The position numbers were made by a program, and so were the translations under genes. A stretch of 13,113 nt of DNA from assembly GCA_046540855.1 (NCBI GenBank), contig JBKHEJ010000062.1:1-13113 (forward strand), given 5' to 3'. A model generated the notes under the pieces. The model was not told where the DNA came from, searched no databases, and saw only the letters and a list, made by a program, of their open reading frames with translations. Shown here in pieces: positions 1 through 7,313 of the stretch. This stretch comes from T1Sed10-7 sp046540855 (GTDB taxonomy: Bacteria > Actinomycetota > Nitriliruptoria > Nitriliruptorales > Nitriliruptoraceae). Each line of letters opens with the position of its first letter. The first letter of the stretch is position 1.

Positions 1-50
1 ACCTCAGGAACGGAGCGTGTGCACGTCGCTGCGCAAGGTCGCGCTCCTAC

Positions 51-65
51 CTGACGCTGTGTGGT
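51..65. promoter_or_regulatory. Putative BldD box in the bldD promoter
   Basis: CTGACGCTGTGTGGT fits the 15-bp pseudopalindrome reported for Streptomyces BldD (NTNACNC(A/T)GNGTNAN, recalled from the literature) at 8 of its 9 specified positions; only the second-last base (G instead of A) differs. It ends 5 nt before the TAGGCT -10 box, so a bound dimer would cover the -35 region. Autorepression is inferred from this placement and from the known autoregulation of Streptomyces bldD. The site is short and could be chance. Confidence 0.4.
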
Positions 66-70
66 CGCGG

Positions 71-76
71 TAGGCT
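71..76 (+). promoter_or_regulatory. Putative -10 box (TAGGCT) for the bldD-phoH-ybeY unit
   Basis: TAGGCT is a good actinobacterial sigma-A-type -10 hexamer (TANNNT). It sits 55 nt upstream of the preferred bldD start. No convincing -35 is seen at the usual 16-18 nt spacing. The surrounding 10-mer GTAGGCTCGA (70-79) recurs exactly upstream of cdd at 8493-8502, which supports both as real promoter elements. Confidence 0.4.
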
Positions 77-118
77 CGATGGGGACGAGGTGGCCGTCGG
101 CCGCCCATGCTGCCAGCC

Positions 119-124
119 GAGGGG
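119..124 (+). promoter_or_regulatory. Ribosome binding site deciding the bldD start
   Basis: GAGGGG lies 6 nt before the ATG at 131. The in-frame ATGs at 107 and 125 are upstream of this site or directly against it, so they cannot use it. This supports translation from 131. Confidence 0.6.
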
Positions 125-130
125 ATGTCG

Positions 131-607
131 ATGTCCGGGGACGAGGAGCGCTACGCCGGACTGCTCGGCGCCCGCCTGCGGCGCGTCCGCCAACAGCAGG
201 GGCTCTCGCTCCACGAGGTCGAGGAGCGCAGCGACGGGGAGCTGAAGGCCTCGGTCGTCGGTGCCTACGAGCGTGGCGAGCGTTCCGTGTCGATCCCCCG
301 CCTGCAACGTCTCGCGAGCTTCTACCGGGTCCCCGTCGTGGAGCTGCTCCCGGAGCGTGGCGGCCGTGGTGGGGTGAGCATGGACCTCGGTCCCGACCTC
401 GTGATCGACCTCGTCGCCCTCGAACGTGAGCGCAGCGTCGAGCCGGCCGTGCGCCGGTACGCTGCGGCCATCCAGGCGCGGCGGGGCGACTACAACGGCC
501 AGGTCCTCACGGTCCGGGCCGGTGACCTCGAGCTGCTCGCCGCGATCATGGACGCCAGCCCTGACGACCTGCGGACCCGGCTGAGCGAGGCCGGCGTCGT
601 CCGCTGA
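131..607 (+). CDS. bldD: BldD-like c-di-GMP-responsive transcriptional regulator
   Basis: This 158-residue protein closely resembles Streptomyces BldD, the DNA-binding master regulator that represses developmental genes when bound to tetrameric c-di-GMP. The N-terminal half is an XRE-type helix-turn-helix (about residues 8-75, with RLRRVRQQQGLSLHEVEERS and SVVGAYERGERSVSIPRL). A short linker leads to a C-terminal domain carrying the c-di-GMP signature RxD-x8-RxxD, seen here as RGD (residues 118-120) and RAGD (129-132) with exactly eight residues between, inside the BldD-typical RGDYNGQVL context. The start at 131 is chosen for its Shine-Dalgarno and because it aligns with the BldD N-terminus; an ATG at 107 would add eight residues. 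phoH follows 16 nt downstream, suggesting co-transcription. Family assignment is strong. What it controls in this organism is not visible, apart from a possible own-promoter site at 51-65. Confidence 0.88.
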   Translation: MSGDEERYAGLLGARLRRVRQQQGLSLHEVEERSDGELKASVVGAYERGERSVSIPRLQRLASFYRVPVVELLPERGGRGGVSMDLGPDLVIDLVALERERSVEPAVRRYAAAIQARRGDYNGQVLTVRAGDLELLAAIMDASPDDLRTRLSEAGVVR

Positions 608-623
608 GGAGCACCACCCACCC

Positions 624-1706
624 GTGGTACGACCGTCCAGCACCTCGACCCCGCATCCGGGTCCCGGCGCCGCCATGACCACCGCCGAGGAGGATGCCGA
701 GGTCACCGCGGTACGGGTGCTGGTCCCCGGGGAGCACGCGATGGTCTCGCTGCTCGGGACCCGTGACGAGCTGCTGCGCACGATCGAGGACGCCTTCCAC
801 GCCGTGATCCACGTGCGCGGCAACGAGATCTCGATCCGCTCCGAGGACGCCGAGGAGACCGCTCGGGTCGCCCGGCTGTTCGAGGAGCTCGTGCTCCTGC
901 TCGACCGCGGCCAGGCGATCGACCGCGGCGTCGTCCGCCAGACGGTGCGCATGATCCGTGATGACGCCGACGAGCGTCCCTCCGAGGTGCTGTCCGAGTC
1001 GCTCATCACCCACCGCGGCCGGACGATCCGGGCCAAGACGCTCGGCCAGAAGCGCTACCTCGACGCCATCAAGGCCAGCACCGTCACCTTCGGGATCGGG
1101 CCGGCCGGCACGGGCAAGACCTACCTCGCCATGGGGGCGGCCGTCCAGGCGCTGCGCTCCAAGCAGGTCAACCGGCTCATCCTGACCCGGCCCGCGGTGG
1201 AGGCGGGGGAGCGGCTCGGGTTCCTGCCCGGGACGCTGCACGAGAAGATCGACCCCTACCTCAAGCCGCTGTGGGATGCGCTCCACGACATGATGGAGGC
1301 GGACGAGCTCGTCAGCCACGTCGATCGCGGCACGATCGAGATCGCGCCGCTGGCCTACATGCGGGGCCGGACCCTCAACGACGCCTTCATCGTGCTCGAC
1401 GAGGCCCAGAACACCACGCCCGAGCAGATGAAGATGTTCCTGACCCGGATCGGGTTCAACTCCAAGGCGGTGGTGACCGGCGACGTGAGCCAGGTCGACC
1501 TGCCCAGCGGTGCGCGCTCCGGCCTGCGGGTGGTGGGGGAGATCCTCGACGGCATCGAGGGCGTCGCCTTCACCCGGCTGACCTCGGGCGACGTCGTCCG
1601 CCACCACATCGTGCAGCGCATCGTGGAGGCGTACGAGGCCTACGACGAGGCGCAGCAGGACGCACCGGCGGTGCGGGGGGCCGGCGCCGCACGGGACGGG
1701 GGCTGA
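624..1706 (+). CDS. phoH: PhoH family P-loop ATPase (YbeZ type)
   Basis: This 360-residue cytoplasmic ATPase is of the PhoH/YbeZ family, thought to act in RNA metabolism with YbeY, whose gene follows directly. A small N-terminal region (about residues 30-95, MVSLLGTRDELLRTIEDAF then IHVRGNEISI) resembles the KH-like part of long PhoH proteins. The ATPase domain follows: Walker A GPAGTGKT at 159-166, the LTRPAVEAGERLGFLPG block at 187-203, Walker B FIVLDEAQN at 255-263, and the VTGDVSQVDLP sensor region at 284-294. Length and motifs are normal. The start is uncertain: GTG 624 has GAGGAG upstream (606-611) but with a long 12-nt spacer, while ATG 675 would remove 17 low-complexity residues but lacks a Shine-Dalgarno. 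The stop is 1 nt before the ybeY start, so translation is probably coupled. Confidence 0.93.
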   Translation: MVRPSSTSTPHPGPGAAMTTAEEDAEVTAVRVLVPGEHAMVSLLGTRDELLRTIEDAFHAVIHVRGNEISIRSEDAEETARVARLFEELVLLLDRGQAIDRGVVRQTVRMIRDDADERPSEVLSESLITHRGRTIRAKTLGQKRYLDAIKASTVTFGIGPAGTGKTYLAMGAAVQALRSKQVNRLILTRPAVEAGERLGFLPGTLHEKIDPYLKPLWDALHDMMEADELVSHVDRGTIEIAPLAYMRGRTLNDAFIVLDEAQNTTPEQMKMFLTRIGFNSKAVVTGDVSQVDLPSGARSGLRVVGEILDGIEGVAFTRLTSGDVVRHHIVQRIVEAYEAYDEAQQDAPAVRGAGAARDGG

Positions 1707-1707
1707 G

Positions 1708-2160
1708 GTGGCCGTCTACCTCGCCGACGAGCAGGACGAGCCGGTCGATACCGAGGACCTGCTCGACCTCGCACGCTACGTGCTGCAGGCCCAGCGGGTC
1801 CCCGCCGACATGGAGGTCGCCCTCCTCCTCGTGGACGCCGACACGATCGCCAGGTTGAACCGGACCCACCTCGGCAAGGAGGGGCCGACCGACGTGCTCG
1901 CCTTCCCCATCGACGAGCCGGGCGAGACGCCACCCGATGTCCCCGCCGTCCTCGGCGACGTGGTCCTGTGCCCCGCCATCGCGGCGGCGCAGGCGCCGGG
2001 CTTGAAGCGCAGCACGCACGAGGAGCTGCGGCTGCTGACCGTCCACGGCCTGCTGCACCTGCTCGGCATGGACCACGCCGAGCCGGAGGAGGAACGGGTG
2101 ATGTTCGCCCGCACCGAGGAGCTGCTCGCGGGCCACCGGCACGAGGACCGTGCCAAGTGA
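1708..2160 (+). CDS. ybeY: Endoribonuclease YbeY (16S rRNA maturation)
   Basis: This 150-residue protein is of the YbeY/UPF0054 family, a zinc-dependent single-strand endoribonuclease involved in 16S rRNA 3'-end maturation and late 70S ribosome quality control. The zinc site HGLLHLLGMDH is intact, with ligands H113, H117 and H123, and the family block PTDVLAFP is at residues 60-67. The position matching the catalytic Arg59 of E. coli YbeY (in YRGK) appears to be Leu55 here (HLGK); as recalled, M. tuberculosis YbeY also lacks Arg at this point, so this may be an actinobacterial trait. It starts at GTG 1708, 1 nt after the phoH stop. Its stop overlaps the next start (GTGA), the same phoH-ybeY-corC order as E. 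coli ybeZ-ybeY-ybeX. Identification is secure from motif and context. Confidence 0.95.
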   Translation: MAVYLADEQDEPVDTEDLLDLARYVLQAQRVPADMEVALLLVDADTIARLNRTHLGKEGPTDVLAFPIDEPGETPPDVPAVLGDVVLCPAIAAAQAPGLKRSTHEELRLLTVHGLLHLLGMDHAEPEEERVMFARTEELLAGHRHEDRAK

Positions 2161-3509
2161 GCGACCCTGCCTTGTTCGTGAGCGCGGCCGCGGCGACGCT
2201 GCTGCTCGTGCTGACCGCGCTGCTGGCGGCCATCGAGACCGTCGTGACGCGCATGAGCGTCGTCCGCGCCCTGCGCCTGGCCGAGGAGCAGGACGAGTCG
2301 CCCCGCGCCGTCGCGCTGCTGTGGCTGACCGAGCACCGCGCCCGCAGCCTGGACGCGCTCCTCGTCACCACCGTCACCGCGCGGATCACCCTGGCTGCGG
2401 TGGTCGTGCACCTGGTCACCAGCCGCGGCGGGGCCGGCTGGACGCTGGTGCTCGCGGTGGTGCTGACCGTGGTGACGAGCCTGGTGATCGGCGAGGTCGT
2501 CCCCCGCACGCTCGTGCTGCGCTACCTCGAGGCAGCCGGGCTCCGGCTCGCGCGGCTCGGCCGCGGGCTGGTCCGGCTCACCACCCCGCTGTCCACCGCC
2601 ATGATCGCGGCCGGTCGGGCGCTGCTGCCCCGGCACCACGAGGTCTCAGGTCCCCACGCCGGGGATGACGAGCTCCGGGCACTGAGCGGGGACGAGACCG
2701 ACGAGGACGACGCGCTGGAGCCGGAGGAGCGGGCGATGATCCGCTCCATCTTCGAGCTCGGGGACACCCTCGCGCGCGAGGTGATGGTGCCGCGTCCGGA
2801 CGTCACCACCGTCGAGCGCACGGCGTCGACGAGCGAGGTCGTGCGCACGGCGGTGGAGGGCGGCTACTCCCGCCTGCCCGTGCACGCCGCCGACGACGTC
2901 GATGAGCTCGTCGGGGTGGTGTACGCCAAGGATCTCCTGCGCCGCCTCGCCAGCGAGGACGCAGGCGAGGGGTGGACCGACCTGATCCGGCCGCCCACCT
3001 TCGTGCCGGAGACCAAGCGCCTCGACGACCTGCTGCGCGAGCTGCAGGCCGATGCGGTCCACCTCGCCCTCGTCGTCGACGAGTACGGCGAGTTCGTCGG
3101 CATCGTCACCATCGAGGACGTGCTCGAGGAGATCGTCGGCGAGATCGTCGACGAGCACGACCGTGAGGAGCCCCTCGTCGAGCCGCTCGCGGACGGCCGG
3201 CTGCGGGTGGATGCGCGCCTCGGCGTGGACGACCTCAACGAGCTGCTCTCCCTCGAGCTGCCGGAGGAGGGGTGGGACACCCTCGGTGGCCTGGTCTTCG
3301 CCACCCTGGGCCGGCTGCCGCGCAGCGGGGAGCGCATCGAGCTCGAGGGCACGGTCCTCGAGGTCGAGGCCCTCCAGGGCCGTCGGATCGCCAGCGTGCT
3401 CGTCACCGTCGATGCCCCGGCGGCCACCGCGGGTGCCCCCGCCGCCGGCCGTGACGGGGATGGGGCACGAGGTCCCGCCGACACGGGACCTGCGGCCGAC
3501 CCCTCCTGA
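2157..3509 (+). CDS. CNNM/CorC-type membrane transporter with CBS pair (hemolysin family)
   Basis: This 450-residue inner-membrane protein is of the CNNM/CorC (HlyC/CorC) family, linked to Mg2+/Co2+ efflux and sometimes annotated as hemolysin. The N-terminal DUF21 domain has hydrophobic segments near residues 6-27, 67-88 and 96-116 and ends in the conserved GEVVPRT (112-118). A second hydrophobic stretch lies near 140-157. Two CBS motifs follow, about 208-262 (EVMVPRPDV, then LVGVVYAKDLL) and 276-332 (ALVVDEYGEFVGIVTIEDVL); these usually bind adenine nucleotides. The CorC_HlyC transporter-associated domain spans about 342-418, and the last 30 residues are Ala/Gly/Pro-rich. The GTG start at 2157 overlaps the ybeY stop, which decides the start although the frame stays open further upstream. 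The substrate ion is inferred from the family only. Confidence 0.9.
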   Translation: MSDPALFVSAAAATLLLVLTALLAAIETVVTRMSVVRALRLAEEQDESPRAVALLWLTEHRARSLDALLVTTVTARITLAAVVVHLVTSRGGAGWTLVLAVVLTVVTSLVIGEVVPRTLVLRYLEAAGLRLARLGRGLVRLTTPLSTAMIAAGRALLPRHHEVSGPHAGDDELRALSGDETDEDDALEPEERAMIRSIFELGDTLAREVMVPRPDVTTVERTASTSEVVRTAVEGGYSRLPVHAADDVDELVGVVYAKDLLRRLASEDAGEGWTDLIRPPTFVPETKRLDDLLRELQADAVHLALVVDEYGEFVGIVTIEDVLEEIVGEIVDEHDREEPLVEPLADGRLRVDARLGVDDLNELLSLELPEEGWDTLGGLVFATLGRLPRSGERIELEGTVLEVEALQGRRIASVLVTVDAPAATAGAPAAGRDGDGARGPADTGPAADPS

Positions 3510-3542
3510 CGTCCGGGCTCGTAGCGTCAGCCGTGACGTCCG
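3507..3542. promoter_or_regulatory. Putative nifJ promoter with TGACG half-sites
   Basis: The 70-nt gap before nifJ has a possible -10 TAGCGT (3522-3527) and three TGACG/CGTCA half-sites: TGACG 3507-3511, CGTCA 3525-3529 and TGACG 3534-3538. The last two form a perfect dyad CGTCAgccgTGACG around the expected transcription start. TGACGTCCG is also directly repeated at 3507-3515 and 3534-3542. This would suit an operator for independent nifJ control. No good -35 is visible and the first half-site includes the upstream stop codon, so the call is tentative. The gap continues as an all-G/C stretch (3540-3563) before the ribosome binding site. Confidence 0.3.
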
Positions 3543-3566
3543 CGCGCGCCCGCGCCGCGCGCCTAT

Positions 3567-3573
3567 GGAGAGG
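3567..3573 (+). promoter_or_regulatory. Ribosome binding site deciding the nifJ start
   Basis: GGAGAGG stands 6 nt before the ATG at 3580. The alternative in-frame ATG at 3565 overlaps this site and has only the all-G/C stretch upstream. The frame is open far upstream into the preceding gene, so this site is the main evidence for the start. Confidence 0.75.
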
Positions 3574-3579
3574 TGTCCG

Positions 3580-6500
3580 ATGGCAGCCACGACCGTGTCA
3601 ACCGCTAGCTCCGACCCGGGGTCCCCCCAGGAGGAGCCGCGGCCAGAGGTCGCCACGCTGGACGGCAACGAGGCCACCGCACACGTGGCCTACCGCTGCT
3701 CCGAGACCGTGGCGATCTACCCGATCACCCCATCCTCACCCATGGGCGAGTTCTCGGACGCGTGGGCCTCCGCGGGGAAGCCGAACCTGTGGGGCGCGGT
3801 GCCCTCGGTGGTGGAGATGCAGTCGGAGGGGGGCGCCGCTGGTGCCCTGCACGGTGCGATCCAGGGCGGCTCGCTCGGGACGACCTTCACCTCGTCCCAG
3901 GGCCTGCTGCTCATGCTGCCCAACATGTTCAAGATCGCCGGGGAGCTCACCCCGGCGGTCATCCACGTCGCCGCTCGGACCGTCGCGACCCACGCGCTCT
4001 CCATCTTCGGGGACCACTCCGACGTGATGGCCTCCCGCTCCACCGGCTGGACGATGCTCGCCTCCAACTCCCCGCAGGAGGCCCACGACATGGCGGCCGT
4101 GGCGCACGCGGTGACGCTCGCGACCCGGCTGCCGGTCATGCACTTCTTCGACGGTTTCCGTACCTCGCACGAGCTCAACCGTGTCGAGCTGCTCGGCGAC
4201 GAGGATCTGCGCGCGATGATCGTCGAGGAGGACGTGCTGCGCTTCCGGCAGCTCGCCCTCGACCCGGACCGCCCGACCCTGCGCGGCTCGGCCCAGAACC
4301 CGGACGTGTTCTTCCAGGCACGCGAGGCCGCGAACCCCTACATCGCCGCCGTGCCCGGCGCGGTCCAGGAGGTCATGGACGTCCTGGCCGAGCGGACCGG
4401 TCGGCGTTACGAGCTCATGGAGTACCACGGCGCCCCCGATGCCGAGCGCGTGGTCGTGCTCATGGGCTCCGGGGTCGGTCCGACCCGTCAGGTCATCGAC
4501 CACCTCGTCGAGCAGGGCGAGAAGGTCGGCGTCATCGTGGTCCGGCTGTACCGGCCCTTCCCGGTCGAGGCCTTCCTCGCGGCGCTGCCGGACACCGTGC
4601 GCTCCATCGCGGTGCTCGATCGCACCAAGGAGCCCGGCGCCACCGGCGACCCCCTCCTGCAGGACGTGCTGACCACCCTCGCCGACGCGGTGGCCACCGG
4701 CCGACGGGCGTCGCTGCCGACCCTGATCGGGGGCCGCTACGGGCTGTCGTCCAAGGAGTTCACCCCGGCGATGGTCGCCGCGGTGCTCGCCGAGCTCGCC
4801 AAGGACGAGCCGAAGCGCCGCTTCACCGTCGGGATCATCGACGACGTGTCGCACACCTCGCTCGACGTCGACCGCAGCTTCCAGCTCCCGCGCCTCGAGG
4901 ACGACCTCGCCGCGATCTTCCACGGGCTCGGCTCCGACGGCACCGTCGGGGCGGCCAAGAACACCACGAAGATCCTCGCCGAGGGCCTCGGCAAGTACAG
5001 CCAGGCCTACTTCGTCTACGACTCGAAGAAGTCGGGCGCGGTCACGGCCTCGCATCTGAGGGTCTCGAGCCGACCGATCGACTCCACCTACCTCGTCGAG
5101 GTCGCCGACTTCGTCGGTGTCCACCAGTTCGGGCTGCTCGAGAAGCTCGACGTCCTGCACGAGATCAAGCCCGGTGGCACGGTGCTGCTCAACGCGCCCT
5201 TCGCGCCCGAGGAGGTCTGGGACCGGCTCCCGCGGGACGTCCAGGAGATCATGATCGAGCGCGACCTCGCCGTCTACACCATCGACGGGCACGGCATCGC
5301 GCGCTCGGTCGGCCTCGGCGGGCGCATCAACACCATCATGCAGGCCGCGTTCTTCCTGATCAGCGGCGTGCTGCCGCCCGACGAGGCGCTCGCCGCCATC
5401 CAGGACGCGGTCCGCAAGAGCTACGGCCGCGCCGGTGAGAAGGTCGTCAACCGCAACCTCGACGCCATCGAGGCCGCGAAGGAGGCCATCCACCGCATCG
5501 AGGTGCCGGCGGAGGCGACCTCCCTGCTGACCCGACCCGACCCGATCGAGCGGGCGCTCGAGCTGACCGAGCTCGAGGCCGGTGACGTCCCGGACTTCGT
5601 GCAGCGGGTCACCGCCCGGCTCCTCGCGGGACAGGGAGAGCTCCTGCCGGTCTCGGCGCTGCCGATCGACGGGGCGTTCCCGACCGCGACCGGTCGGTTC
5701 GAGAAGCGCTCGATCGCGCTGGAGATCCCGACCTGGGACCCCGACATCTGCATCAGCTGCGGCAAGTGCGCGATCGTGTGCCCGCACGCCGCGATCCAGA
5801 TCAAGGTGTTCGAGGAGGAGCACCTCGAGGACCTGCCCGACACCTTCCTGTCGAAGCCGTTCAAGGACCGCGACCTCAAGGGCATGCACCTGACGGTCCA
5901 GGTCGCCCCCGACGACTGCACCGGGTGCAGCGTCTGCGTGGAGACCTGCCCGGCGGTCAGCCGCACCGACGTCGGCCACAAGTCCATCAACATGACCCCC
6001 GTGCTCGACCCGGTCGTCGCCAACGGCGACGAGGAGCGCACGGTCATCGACCTCGAGCGGGAGCGGTTCAAGGCGTTCCTCGGGCTGCCGTACCCGGAGC
6101 GGGACAAGGTCCGCAACGACACCGTGAAGCACTCCCAGACCCTGCAGCCGCTGTTCGAGTTCTCCGGTGCCTGCGCCGGGTGCGGCGAGACCCCCTACAT
6201 CAAGCTGATGAGCCAGCTGTTCGGGGATCGCTCCGTGATCGCGAACGCCACCGGCTGCTCGTCGATCTACGGCGGGAACCTGCCGACCACCCCCTACGGC
6301 ACGAACGCGGCCGGACGCGGTCCGGCCTGGTCGAACTCGCTGTTCGAGGACAACGCCGAGTTCGGGCTCGGCATGCGGCTCGCGATCGATGAGACCCGCG
6401 AGCTGGCCACGCACCTGCTCCACGTCCTCGCGGCCGACATCGGGGACGACCTCGTCACCGCGCTGGTCACCGCGGACCAGAGCGACGAGGCCGGGCTGGA

Positions 6501-7311
6501 GGCCCAGCGCGAGCGGGTCGCCGAGCTGCAGCAGCGGCTGGAGGGCATCAGCGGCGAGCGCGCCGCGGCGGCGCGCCACCTGAAGGTGATCGCGGGCAAC
6601 CTGGTGCGCCGGGACGTCTGGATCGTCGGTGGGGACGGTTGGGCCTACGACATCGGGTTCGGCGGGCTGGACCACGTGCTCGCGACCGGCGCGGACATCA
6701 ACGTGCTCGTGCTCGACACCGAGGTGTACTCCAACACCGGTGGGCAGGCGTCCAAGGCGACGACCCGGGGGGCGGTCGCGAAGTTCGCCACCGCGGGCAA
6801 GGGCGCACCGAAGAAGGACCTCGGGGTCCTGGCGATGCAGTACGGGCACGTCTACGTGGCCAAGATCGCCCTCGGTGCCAACGAGATGCAGACGCTGAAG
6901 GCCATGCGTGAGGCCGAGGCGTGGCCGGGGCCGTCGCTGCTGCTGGCGTACTCGACCTGCATCGCCCACGGGGTCGACATGAAGGACTCGATGCACCGGA
7001 TGGACCTCGCCGTCAAGACCGGGTACTGGCCGCTGTTCCGGTACCACCCCGGTGAGGACGAGCATGAGCACCCCTTCAAGCTCGACTCCAAGGCCCCGTC
7101 GCAGCCGGTGTCGGACTTCCTCACCACCGAGGGGCGGTTCGCGGCGCTCACCCGCACCGACCCGGAGCGCGCGTCGATGCTGATGAAGCTCGCCCAGAGC
7201 GACGTCGACGAGCGCTGGCGCTACTACGAGCAGCTCGCCGGGCTCGAGCGCACGCAGCCCGTGGCCGCGACCGACGTGGTCGTCGATGACGCTGACACCG
7301 AGGAGGCCTGA
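3580..7311 (+). CDS. nifJ: Pyruvate:ferredoxin (flavodoxin) oxidoreductase
   Basis: This 1243-residue single-chain PFOR converts pyruvate and CoA to acetyl-CoA and CO2 while reducing ferredoxin or flavodoxin, in the cytoplasm. All domains are in order: the pyrimidine-binding domain (about 25-270, YPITPSSPMGE at 47-57, EMQSEGG at 79-85, pyruvate-site Arg likely R133, HALSIFGDHSD from 138); the transketolase C-like domain (about 289-420, DRTKEPGATGDPL from 347); the gamma domain (about 414-635); the EKR linker; a two-cluster ferredoxin domain with CISCGKCAIVCP (C724, C727, C730, C734) and CTGCSVCVETCP (C780, C783, C786, C790); and the TPP domain with GDGWAYDIG (from 1018) to SNTGGQ (1051-1056). 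Proximal-cluster cysteines C865, C868, C893 and C1127 match the D. africanus spacing. The AGGAGG for the next gene lies inside its 3' end. Nothing is truncated. The direction in vivo (pyruvate oxidation or synthesis) cannot be told. Confidence 0.97.
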   Translation: MAATTVSTASSDPGSPQEEPRPEVATLDGNEATAHVAYRCSETVAIYPITPSSPMGEFSDAWASAGKPNLWGAVPSVVEMQSEGGAAGALHGAIQGGSLGTTFTSSQGLLLMLPNMFKIAGELTPAVIHVAARTVATHALSIFGDHSDVMASRSTGWTMLASNSPQEAHDMAAVAHAVTLATRLPVMHFFDGFRTSHELNRVELLGDEDLRAMIVEEDVLRFRQLALDPDRPTLRGSAQNPDVFFQAREAANPYIAAVPGAVQEVMDVLAERTGRRYELMEYHGAPDAERVVVLMGSGVGPTRQVIDHLVEQGEKVGVIVVRLYRPFPVEAFLAALPDTVRSIAVLDRTKEPGATGDPLLQDVLTTLADAVATGRRASLPTLIGGRYGLSSKEFTPAMVAAVLAELAKDEPKRRFTVGIIDDVSHTSLDVDRSFQLPRLEDDLAAIFHGLGSDGTVGAAKNTTKILAEGLGKYSQAYFVYDSKKSGAVTASHLRVSSRPIDSTYLVEVADFVGVHQFGLLEKLDVLHEIKPGGTVLLNAPFAPEEVWDRLPRDVQEIMIERDLAVYTIDGHGIARSVGLGGRINTIMQAAFFLISGVLPPDEALAAIQDAVRKSYGRAGEKVVNRNLDAIEAAKEAIHRIEVPAEATSLLTRPDPIERALELTELEAGDVPDFVQRVTARLLAGQGELLPVSALPIDGAFPTATGRFEKRSIALEIPTWDPDICISCGKCAIVCPHAAIQIKVFEEEHLEDLPDTFLSKPFKDRDLKGMHLTVQVAPDDCTGCSVCVETCPAVSRTDVGHKSINMTPVLDPVVANGDEERTVIDLERERFKAFLGLPYPERDKVRNDTVKHSQTLQPLFEFSGACAGCGETPYIKLMSQLFGDRSVIANATGCSSIYGGNLPTTPYGTNAAGRGPAWSNSLFEDNAEFGLGMRLAIDETRELATHLLHVLAADIGDDLVTALVTADQSDEAGLEAQRERVAELQQRLEGISGERAAAARHLKVIAGNLVRRDVWIVGGDGWAYDIGFGGLDHVLATGADINVLVLDTEVYSNTGGQASKATTRGAVAKFATAGKGAPKKDLGVLAMQYGHVYVAKIALGANEMQTLKAMREAEAWPGPSLLLAYSTCIAHGVDMKDSMHRMDLAVKTGYWPLFRYHPGEDEHEHPFKLDSKAPSQPVSDFLTTEGRFAALTRTDPERASMLMKLAQSDVDERWRYYEQLAGLERTQPVAATDVVVDDADTEEA

Positions 7312-7313
7312 GG

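Noticed and set aside
1..54. 3' end of an upstream gene
   Set aside because: Two frames are open from position 1 (ending at 54 and at 73), but the stretch is too short to tell coding from noncoding. Nothing recognisable is encoded.
3540..3563. All-G/C stretch before nifJ as a Z-DNA or regulatory element
   Set aside because: A 24-nt G/C run rich in CpG steps is expected occasionally at this composition, and no further signal supports a function.
3736..7071. Antisense open frame of 1,111 codons opposite nifJ
   Set aside because: It is a mirror of a high-GC coding frame: low-complexity Arg/Gly/Val/Asp-rich protein with no recognisable domain, while the + strand encodes a complete PFOR.
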